A stretch of 10,040 nt of DNA from an uncultured Collinsella sp. (GTDB lineage: Bacteria > Actinomycetota > Coriobacteriia > Coriobacteriales > Coriobacteriaceae), in assembly GCA_900549245.1 (NCBI GenBank), contig URNQ01000047.1:1-10040 (forward strand), in the 5' to 3' direction. Under the pieces are notes generated by a model that saw only the letters and a list, made by a program, of their open reading frames with translations, was not told the DNA's origin and searched no databases. The stretch's first letter is position 1, and each line of letters begins with the position of its first letter. Made by a program: the position numbers and the translations under genes. Shown piece after piece: positions 1 to 4,718 of the stretch.

Positions 1-2
1 TG

Positions 3-9
3 CCTCCCT
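3..9 (-). promoter_or_regulatory. Probable ribosome binding site of a gene beyond the left edge
   Basis: Read on the minus strand, the last bases of the window are AAAAGGGAGGCA, a strong purine-rich Shine-Dalgarno sequence. No start codon follows before the edge, so the gene it would serve must begin a few bases outside the window, running leftward. This is inference from the motif and from the leftward direction of the neighbouring genes. Confidence 0.4.
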
Positions 10-54
10 TTTCTCGAACCTTAATTTCAAAGTCCAAGAAATGGGATGCAGTTC

Positions 55-85
55 AAATGAGTACCCGGGAAGTGGGCACTCATTT
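55..85. repeat. Hairpin-forming intergenic element next to a CTGTCCCC motif
   Basis: AAATGAGT (55-62) and ACTCATTT (78-85) are perfect inverted repeats. Inside them, CCC (64-66) can pair with GGG (74-76) after one A/C mismatch, leaving a 7-base loop. TCTGTCCCC follows at 89-97. There is no T-tract on either strand, so this is not a normal intrinsic terminator. The compact hairpin with an adjacent GTCCCC motif resembles a small dispersed repeat. Confidence 0.45.
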
Positions 86-104
86 AAGTCTGTCCCCAAT
101 GAGC

Positions 105-125
105 GCTCAACCGCCCTTGTTGAGC
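105..125. repeat. Short inverted repeat, 7-bp arms
   Basis: GCTCAAC (105-111) and GTTGAGC (119-125) form a 7-bp stem with a 7-base loop. A separate 10-bp palindrome, TGAGCGCTCA, overlaps its left arm at 100-109. The role is unknown. It lies between the 55-85 hairpin and the larger 138-236 dyad, in the stretch between the YqeY-family gene and the window edge. Confidence 0.4.
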
Positions 126-137
126 ATAAGTCAGCGA

Positions 138-236
138 AAACCCGTACACGCGAGCAAGGTGACGTGAAATGAAAGGGCGCAGACCTTATGGTCGCGCCCT
201 TGAAATTGAACGTCAGATTGCCGTGTGTACGGGTTT
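138..236 (-). repeat. Nested ~100-bp dyad downstream of the YqeY-family gene
   Basis: Three sets of inverted repeats are nested about one centre. The outer arms are AAACCCGTACAC (138-149) and GTGTACGGGTTT (225-236). The middle arms are GACGT (161-165) and ACGTC (210-214). The core hairpin is at 173-201. The two halves between outer arm and core are almost equal in length but only partly complementary, so this reads as a decayed or interrupted long palindrome. Nothing in it looks coding. Confidence 0.5.
173..201 (-). terminator. Probable terminator hairpin after the YqeY-family gene
   Basis: AAGGGCGC (173-180) pairs with GCGCCCTT (194-201), and GACC (182-185) with GGTC (190-193), around the loop TTAT, with one bulged A at 181. 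This is a 12-bp GC-rich stem. Read leftward it is followed by TCATTTC, only moderately T-rich. It lies about 80 bp past the stop of the leftward YqeY-family gene. A second small hairpin at 255-272 (GCGGTTT/AAACCGC) is nearer the stop but has no T-tract. Confidence 0.5.
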
Positions 237-280
237 GCAGCGTCGAGCCGTTACGCGGTTTGATAAAACCGCTTAACAAA

Positions 281-724
281 TTACGCCAATTTTGCGCCGA
301 CGATCTTTGCCGCGGCCGGCTTATCGAAGTTGCCGCCAGTGGCCTTGCCGAGTGCACCCATAACCTGGCCCATCTGCTTCTTGGACGTGGCGCCCAGCTC
401 GGCGATGACCTGCTCGATCAGAGCCTCGAGCTCCTCGCCCGAAACCTGCGCGGGCAGCAGGCTCTCCAGAATCTTGACCTGCTCGGTCAGGTTGTCGGTA
501 CGCTCCTGGTCGGTGCCGGCCTTGATGGACATCTCCAGTGTCTCGCTCGTCTGCTTGATCAGACGCTTGATCATGCTGTTGACGTCTTCCTCGGTCACAT
601 CGCGGCGCTCATTGACCTCGATATTCTTCACCTCGGCCTTAACCTGGCGAATGATGGACAGGCGAACCTTGTCCTTGGCCTTCATGGCCGCGATCATTTC
701 CTTCTGCAGCTCTTCGTTGGTCAT
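281..724 (-). CDS. GatB/YqeY-domain protein
   Basis: A 147-residue, soluble, mostly helical and charged protein of the YqeY family, related to the C-terminal tRNA-binding-like domain of the GatB amidotransferase subunit. The family motifs are visible: an N-terminal helix with MKAKDKVRLSIIRQVKAEVKN, a central VKILESLLPAQ, and a C-terminal GQVMGALGKATGGNFD segment followed by AAKIVGAKL. The length is usual for the family. Function is not well defined; a link to tRNA or translation quality is often assumed from the GatB relationship. I chose the ATG at 724 because AGAGAGGA (739-732) sits 7 bases upstream; the in-frame TTG at 730 would leave only one base. It follows the foldase gene by about 54 bp with a GC-rich hairpin between, and may be cotranscribed with it. 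Confidence 0.9.
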   Translation of the reverse strand: MTNEELQKEMIAAMKAKDKVRLSIIRQVKAEVKNIEVNERRDVTEEDVNSMIKRLIKQTSETLEMSIKAGTDQERTDNLTEQVKILESLLPAQVSGEELEALIEQVIAELGATSKKQMGQVMGALGKATGGNFDKPAAAKIVGAKLA

Positions 725-747
725 CTGCAAATCCTCTCTAATAGCGT

Positions 748-773
748 GGGCGGCACTCGCGCGAGCACCGCCC
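748..773 (-). other. GC-rich intergenic hairpin between foldase and YqeY-family genes
   Basis: GGGCGG (748-753) and CCGCCC (768-773) are the base of an 11-bp stem that continues through two G-T wobbles to a GCGC loop. It starts just after the stop of the foldase gene and ends about 10 bases before the ribosome binding site of the YqeY-family gene. Without a T-tract it is at best an atypical terminator. It could instead protect the upstream mRNA end or dampen transcription into the next gene. Confidence 0.45.
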
Positions 774-778
774 CATGA

Positions 779-1729
779 TTACTCAGTCGTCGACGAATCG
801 TCGGTCGAACTCTTGGTGATGCCCTTCAGACTCACGTTATAGGGTACGTCCTTGGGCATGGGGTTGACGGTAATGTCGGCGTCCTTCTTGTACTGCTCCA
901 GCCACTCACTGTACGCGGTACTGGCCGCCTGCGTCTTCACCACGTTGGAGACGTACTTCTTGATGTCCTTGGGTACCTGGTTGATGTCATCAACCTGGCT
1001 ATCGACATGGAAGTAGTCGGTGCACTTGATGATGTGGTAACCATAGGTCGACTCGATGACTTCGCTCACGTCGCCCTTGTTGAGCCCCTCGAGCGCCGTC
1101 TGGTAGCTGTCGACAAAGGTGGTGAGCTTATCCCAGCCCACATCGCCCTTCTTCTCCTTGGAACCGGTGTCCTCGGAGTACTGCTCAACGGCGTCCTCAA
1201 AGCTCAGCTCACCGGAGTTGATCTTGTCCAGGCACTCCTGCGCCTTGGCCTTGGCGGCAGCCTTGTCCCCGTCGGAAGCGTCGGAATCAACCTTGATCAG
1301 GATGTTCGACGAGCGACGGGCGTCGTTGTAGCTGGACAGGTTTTCGTTGATGTAATCGACAATCTCGCTGTCCTTGGGTTTGCTCGTGGGCGCGACGGCA
1401 TCCTTGAGTTTCTGCTGCGCCAGACTCTCCTTGAGCGAATCCTTGTAGGTATCCTCGGTATAGCCGTAGGTCTTGAGGGTCTTCTTAAAGGCCTTGGCAC
1501 CGCCCGCGCTCTTGCACGCGTCCTTCCAAGCCTTCTCGACCTCCTCGTCCGACACCGTCACGCCGTTCTCTTTCTGTGCCTGTTGAAGCAGAATCTGCTG
1601 CGTGTAGGAGTCGATGAGTTGCTTGCGGTACTTCTTGGGCGTGAGGTCGTTGTCGACCAGATACTGCGCCCAGTCCTTGTCCTTGGTGTAGCCGTAGGAC
1701 GTGCGCATGCTCATGATCTGCTTGGTCAC
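779..1729 (-). CDS. Parvulin-type peptidyl-prolyl isomerase (PrsA/SurA-like), catalytic part
   Basis: From a GTG at 1729 this frame encodes 316 residues. Residues 1-115 resemble the helical N-terminal chaperone domain of SurA/PrsA foldases (for example YRKQLIDSYTQQILLQQA). Residues about 138-236 form a parvulin rotamase domain, shown by SSNILIKVDSD, then LSFEDAVEQYSEDTGSKEKKGDVGW and finally VIESTYGYHIIKCTDYF. The tail is charged and ends in Ser/Thr. Such proteins catalyse cis-trans isomerisation of X-Pro bonds and help exported proteins fold outside the membrane, so this part needs a signal or anchor. None is present here: it is in the same frame just upstream (1787-2038), separated by an in-frame TAA. 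The GTG has GAGG six bases upstream but is probably not the natural start. Most likely this is the C-terminal part of one gene spanning 779-2038. Confidence 0.8.
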   Translation of the reverse strand: MTKQIMSMRTSYGYTKDKDWAQYLVDNDLTPKKYRKQLIDSYTQQILLQQAQKENGVTVSDEEVEKAWKDACKSAGGAKAFKKTLKTYGYTEDTYKDSLKESLAQQKLKDAVAPTSKPKDSEIVDYINENLSSYNDARRSSNILIKVDSDASDGDKAAAKAKAQECLDKINSGELSFEDAVEQYSEDTGSKEKKGDVGWDKLTTFVDSYQTALEGLNKGDVSEVIESTYGYHIIKCTDYFHVDSQVDDINQVPKDIKKYVSNVVKTQAASTAYSEWLEQYKKDADITVNPMPKDVPYNVSLKGITKSSTDDSSTTE

Positions 1730-1786
1730 GGTGTCCTCGGTGAGGTTGGTGCCGTTGATAGTGGCAGGAACACCCCCGGGCCGCTT

Positions 1787-2038
1787 TTAGCCCCCGATGG
1801 CGTTTGCAACACCGCCGGTCAGCTTGTAGCCCGAGGTGTCCTCGGCCTGCGACATAAGGCCGGAGCACGCCATCGCCGAGACGGAAAGCAACATTGCCAG
1901 CACGCCAATAACCACCAGGACGATCTTGACGGTCTTGGACACACGGGTCTTGCGCTGCTTCTTGCGAGAGCTGGAGGCGGCGCGAGCCTGCTGCTCGGGC
2001 GGCGGCTCGGGTGCGGGATTCTTTTTCTTATTTGCCAT
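1787..2038 (-). CDS. N-terminal membrane anchor of the split foldase gene
   Basis: An 83-residue frame. It has a Lys/Pro/Ser-rich cytoplasmic start (residues 1-36), one hydrophobic helix (about 37-57, KIVLVVIGVLAMLLSVSAMA), then a cysteine at 58 and a short extracytoplasmic stretch ending at TAA (1787-1789). SAMAC is a poor lipobox, because -3 is Ala instead of Leu, so C58 may or may not be lipidated. The start at 2038 is backed by GAAAGG six bases upstream. The frame is the same as that of the isomerase part, and the bases between the stop and 1729 translate sensibly (PGGVPATINGTNLTEDT). I therefore read it as the 5' end of one foldase gene. Alternatives are a true nonsense mutation, paired indels in the two neighbouring 5-base G/C runs, or a sequencing error. 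Confidence 0.6.
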   Translation of the reverse strand: MANKKKNPAPEPPPEQQARAASSSRKKQRKTRVSKTVKIVLVVIGVLAMLLSVSAMACSGLMSQAEDTSGYKLTGGVANAIGG

Positions 2039-2104
2039 AGTTGGCCTTTCGCATAACGAATCGAACAAACGCCATTGTGTCACAACGCAGCCCCCGCGGC
2101 ACGC

Positions 2105-2158
2105 TTGGTGCATTGGGGACAGGTTAATCTGCACCATTTTGGTGCAAAGGGGACAGGT
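2105..2158. repeat. Tandem direct repeat (34-bp period) with inner hairpin
   Basis: TTGGTGCATTGGGGACAGGT (2105-2124) recurs at 2139-2158 with 18 of 20 bases identical, giving a 34-bp period. Between the GGGGACAGGT cores, TGCACCA (2130-2136) and TGGTGCA (2140-2146) make a 7-bp hairpin. The repeat lies between the EIIA stop and the foldase start and is not part of a convincing gene. The GGGGAC core is shared with other intergenic sites in this window. Confidence 0.6.
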
Positions 2159-2173
2159 CTGGCAGCTGGCACC

Positions 2174-2638
2174 TTAGAAGTGGCGGCGGATGGCGTCGAC
2201 CATGCCCTGCGGCGTGGTCTGGCCGAGCACGTCGGCTGCGGCATCGGCGTCCATAAAGATGTTCATGAGCGCCTGCAGGGCCTCGACCTGGCCGCCCGGC
2301 TCGGCGATACCCAGATTGATGACGATCTGCGCCGGCACCGGAGCGCCCATGCCAGCCATAGCGTTAAATGTCACGGGCGCGGCAGGCTTCACCACCGCGA
2401 TATAGGGCTTGGCCACAAACCCCGGATCGGTATGCGGAATGGCAATGTTTGCCGCCGGCATGGCAAGACCCGTGGGATAGGCATCCTCGCGCGTGCGAAC
2501 GGCGTCGAGCCAACCGTCGGCAATGTAGCCGCGCGGGGCAAGCTCACTCTCGAGCTGCGCAAACACCTCACCCGGCGTCGCACACTCCCAATCAAAAAAC
2601 ACCAGCTCGGGCGTAAACAGCGCTTCGTTATCCGCCAT
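2174..2638 (-). CDS. PTS sugar transporter subunit IIA, GatA-like
   Basis: A 154-residue cytoplasmic EIIA domain of the fructose/mannitol type. EIIA takes phosphate from HPr on a histidine and passes it to a sugar-specific EIIB. The active-site context is clear: YPTGLAMPAANIAIPHTD, with the phosphorylated histidine at about residue 69. YPTGL plus IPHTD is closer to the galactitol (GatA) branch than to FruA/MtlA. A second family signature follows, with MGAPVPAQIVINLGI and then QALMNIF. The ATG at 2638 has GAGAGG seven bases upstream. No EIIB or EIIC is next to it: purN lies upstream behind a terminator and the foldase gene is downstream. It therefore either serves a permease elsewhere or has a regulatory role. 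The sugar cannot be told from this window. Confidence 0.85.
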   Translation of the reverse strand: MADNEALFTPELVFFDWECATPGEVFAQLESELAPRGYIADGWLDAVRTREDAYPTGLAMPAANIAIPHTDPGFVAKPYIAVVKPAAPVTFNAMAGMGAPVPAQIVINLGIAEPGGQVEALQALMNIFMDADAAADVLGQTTPQGMVDAIRRHF

Positions 2639-2656
2639 GCGCTCACCTCTCTCACC

Positions 2657-2685
2657 TAGTCATTCAGGAACGTCCCCGATGACTA
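2657..2685. repeat. 29-bp palindromic element upstream of the EIIA gene
   Basis: TAGTCAT (2657-2663) and ATGACTA (2679-2685) are perfect 7-bp arms. The 15-base centre contains GGAACGTCCCC, itself partly symmetric. The element ends less than 20 bp before the EIIA ribosome binding site and abuts the purN terminator tract. By position it could be an operator; by its GTCCCC core it could be a dispersed REP-like repeat. Confidence 0.5.
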
Positions 2686-2688
2686 CCC

Positions 2689-2731
2689 AAAACAAAAGGT
2701 GGCCACGCGCGCCTTGGCGCCAATGACCACC
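2689..2731 (-). terminator. Intrinsic terminator after purN
   Basis: Read leftward, GGTGGTCA (2731-2724) pairs with TGGCCACC (2705-2698) over 8 bp with one wobble. An inner CGCC/GGCG pairing extends the stem. TTTTGTTTT (2697-2689) follows immediately. This is a classic rho-independent terminator 33 bp past the purN stop, and it separates the purine genes from the EIIA gene. Confidence 0.85.
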
Positions 2732-2763
2732 CTGACTACTCGGCTAAATTGTACTGTGCGCCG

Positions 2764-3465
2764 CTAGCTGCGAGGCGCGTCAATTGCGACCTTGCCGCTC
2801 TCCAGCACGTGGACGCGGCCGTCGGCGAGCATTTGCACGACCTCGGGATACAGCACGTGCTCGATCGCATGGATGTGCTCCTCGAGCGTGTCGACATCCC
2901 AGCCCTCCTCAACAGCCAGCGCACGCTGGGCGATGATGGGACCGTTGTCGTAGACCTCGTTGGCAAAATGCACGGTCACGCCAGTTACCTTGACGCCGCG
3001 CGCAAAGGCATCGTCAATCGCATGCGCACCGGTAAAGCTCGGCAGCAGCGCCGGATGCAAGTTGACCACGCGGTTGGGAAACGCCGCCAGCAGAGGCGTG
3101 TGCACCATGCGCATGTAGCCGGCCATGACCACATACTCGCAGCCGCGCTCGAGCAGCTCGTGCGCGATAATCTCGTCGGCAGCGATGGGGTCGGCATAGA
3201 CATCCTTGGACAGCGTGAGCGTCTGGATGTCCGCGCGCTCAGCGCGCTGCAAACCCTTAGCCGAAGGACGGCTCGACACCACAAGCTCAATCGAAGCGTT
3301 GAGCTTGCCGGCGGCAATCAGATCGATCAGCGCTTGCAGGTTGGTACCCGAACCGCTGATGAGCACACCGATCTTAAGCGGCTCGGCCGTATCGGTGCCG
3401 GTCGGACGGGTGTAGGGCACAAAGCCCAGGCCCTCACTAGCAGCCATCTGCTCGTTAGCGCTCAT
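2764..3465 (-). CDS. purN: Phosphoribosylglycinamide formyltransferase (GAR transformylase)
   Basis: PurN transfers a formyl group from 10-formyltetrahydrofolate to GAR, step 3 of purine synthesis, in the cytoplasm. The 233-residue product has the nucleotide-side loop GVLISGSGTNLQ (33-44). The catalytic triad matches E. coli N106/H108/D144 at a constant offset of 29: N135 and H137 in VVNLHPALLP, and D173 in VYDNGP. The formyl-folate loop VMAGYMRMV is at 113-121. The first 30 residues are a hydrophilic extension absent from E. coli PurN; translation could begin instead at Met7 (3447). Neither start has a strong Shine-Dalgarno, which fits translational coupling to purM, whose last 11 bp overlap this gene. 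A terminator follows at 2689-2731. Confidence 0.95.
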   Translation of the reverse strand: MSANEQMAASEGLGFVPYTRPTGTDTAEPLKIGVLISGSGTNLQALIDLIAAGKLNASIELVVSSRPSAKGLQRAERADIQTLTLSKDVYADPIAADEIIAHELLERGCEYVVMAGYMRMVHTPLLAAFPNRVVNLHPALLPSFTGAHAIDDAFARGVKVTGVTVHFANEVYDNGPIIAQRALAVEEGWDVDTLEEHIHAIEHVLYPEVVQMLADGRVHVLESGKVAIDAPRS

Positions 3466-4558
3466 CGGAGTACACGACCTTACCGGAACCCTCGACGCAC
3501 TCGCCCACGCGGAACGGCTTCTCGCCTAGCGCGACCAGTGCCTCGGTCACCGCGGCCTCGTCCTCGGGGGCGACGATCAGGCACAGGCCAACGCCCATGT
3601 TGAAGGTCTTGCATGCCTCGTTGGGCGCGAGCTCGGCCTGGCGCGACACGTAGGTGATGACGGGCGGAACGTCCCAACCCATCTCGGCGCCGTTGCGGGT
3701 GACCACGGCGTCGACGTCGTCGGCGAGCGCGCGGTTGAGGTTCTCGGTAATACCGCCGCCAGTGATGTGGGCGATGGCGTGCACGTTGGCGCCGCCGCGC
3801 AGCAGCTCCAGAATCGGCTTGACGTAGATGCGCGTGGGGGCCAACAGAGCGTCTGCCAGCGATGCACCGCCGAGCTCCTCGAGCGGACGGCTCAGCTCCT
3901 CGGCCTTAGCGGCGGCCTCGGGCGTGCCCGGCTTGATGCCGTCGACGCCAATGACCTTGCGCACGAGCGAGTAGCCGTTGGAGTGCACGCCGGTGGAAGG
4001 CAGGCCCAGGATCACATCGCCCGGGCGGACGTTTGCGGGGTCGAGCATCTTGGGACGGTCGACGACGCCCACGGTAAAGCCGGCGAGGTCGTAGTCGGCC
4101 GGAGCCATGACGCCCGGGTGCTCGGCCATCTCGCCGCCCACGAGCGCGCAGCCCGCGAGCTTGCAGCCATCGGCCACACCCTTGATGATCTTTGCCATGT
4201 GCTCGGCCTCGATGTGACCGATGGCAACGTAGTCCAGGAAGAACAGCGGCTCGGCGCCCGAAGCCAGAATATCGTTGACGCACATAGCGACCAGGTCCTG
4301 GCCCACCGTCTCGTGACGGTCCATGATCTGGGCGAGCACGAGCTTGGTGCCCACGCCGTCGGTACCGCTGATCAGGATCGGGTCTTCCATATCCTTAAGC
4401 GCGGCAGCCGAGAACAGGCCACCGAAGCCGCCGATGCCGCCGATAACCTCGGGGCGATTGGTGTCCTTGACCATCTGCTTAATCGCGTCGACGGCGCGGC
4501 CGCCCTCAGCGGTATCGACGCCGGCATCCTCATACGTCACATGCTTGCTGTCGCTCAT
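3455..4558 (-). CDS. purM: Phosphoribosylformylglycinamidine cyclo-ligase (AIR synthetase)
   Basis: PurM closes the imidazole ring, turning FGAM into AIR with ATP (step 5). The 367-residue protein is close to the usual 340-350 and has the full set of signatures: DAGVD (11-15), the glycine-rich GIGGFGGLF (41-49), GTDGVGTK (65-72), CVND (93-96), GGEMAEHPG (141-149, usually GGETAEMPG), STGVHSNGYSLVR (188-200) and HITGGGITENLNR (264-276). The ATG at 4558 is preceded by GGGAGAGGAAGG at a normal distance. Just upstream of that ribosome binding site is a very stable GC hairpin (4579-4607). The gene overlaps purN by 11 bp, so the two are certainly coexpressed. A 157-bp gap with a possible terminator and weak promoter separates it from purF. 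Confidence 0.96.
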   Translation of the reverse strand: MSDSKHVTYEDAGVDTAEGGRAVDAIKQMVKDTNRPEVIGGIGGFGGLFSAAALKDMEDPILISGTDGVGTKLVLAQIMDRHETVGQDLVAMCVNDILASGAEPLFFLDYVAIGHIEAEHMAKIIKGVADGCKLAGCALVGGEMAEHPGVMAPADYDLAGFTVGVVDRPKMLDPANVRPGDVILGLPSTGVHSNGYSLVRKVIGVDGIKPGTPEAAAKAEELSRPLEELGGASLADALLAPTRIYVKPILELLRGGANVHAIAHITGGGITENLNRALADDVDAVVTRNGAEMGWDVPPVITYVSRQAELAPNEACKTFNMGVGLCLIVAPEDEAAVTEALVALGEKPFRVGECVEGSGKVVYSDER

Positions 4559-4578
4559 CTGAGCCTTCCTCTCCCACT

Positions 4579-4607
4579 ACCGTGGCGCCGCGCGGGCGCC
4601 AAACGGT
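4579..4607 (-). promoter_or_regulatory. Stable GC hairpin in the purM leader
   Basis: ACCGT (4579-4583) pairs with ACGGT (4603-4607), and GGCGCC (4584-4589) with GGCGCC (4595-4600), around the loop GCGCG with an AA bulge. The 11-bp stem ends only about 3 bases before the purine-rich purM ribosome binding site (4575-4564). It has no T-tract, so it is more likely an mRNA stability or translation element than a terminator. Confidence 0.45.
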
Positions 4608-4638
4608 GCTCATAGTTGTCCTCGATTCGGTGCATGCC

Positions 4639-4666
4639 ATAACAGCACACACCGTTCAATCAACAA
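4639..4666 (-). promoter_or_regulatory. Weak candidate promoter for purM-purN
   Basis: On the minus strand, TTGTTG (4666-4661) and TGTTAT (4644-4639) are 16 bases apart, with partial matches to -35 and -10 consensus. It would give purM-purN a start independent of purF, which makes sense if the hairpin after purF terminates part of the transcripts. The match is modest. Confidence 0.25.
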
Positions 4667-4684
4667 AACAGCAGGTAAAACCTA

Positions 4685-4718
4685 CCAAAATAAACCTGTC
4701 CCCATATGGCAGGTTTTA
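4685..4718 (-). terminator. Hairpin overlapping the purF stop, possible weak terminator
   Basis: On the minus strand, AAACCTG (4716-4710) pairs with CAGGTTT (4698-4692), followed by ATTTTGG. The left arm begins inside the purF stop codon, and the loop contains CCATATGG and a GGGGACAG motif. The stem is only 7 bp and AT-rich at its base, so termination would be partial, allowing some read-through into purM. Confidence 0.4.

Noticed and set aside
188..842. Two plus-strand open frames opposite the YqeY-family gene
   Set aside because: Both are shadows; the minus-strand frame matches the whole YqeY family pattern.
1007..2056. A 349-codon plus-strand open frame opposite the foldase gene
   Set aside because: It is antisense to a gene with clear domain signatures, has a Leu/Val/Arg/Gly-rich composition typical of a shadow frame in GC-rich DNA, and no ribosome binding site.
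1787..2137. A longer start (2137) for the foldase anchor frame
   Set aside because: The extra residues come from the intergenic repeat at 2105-2158. The ATG at 2038 has a good ribosome binding site and a natural MANKKK start.
2105..2158. A CRISPR array
   Set aside because: There are only two repeat units, with a spacer of about 14 bases between the 20-base units, no further copies, and no cas genes.
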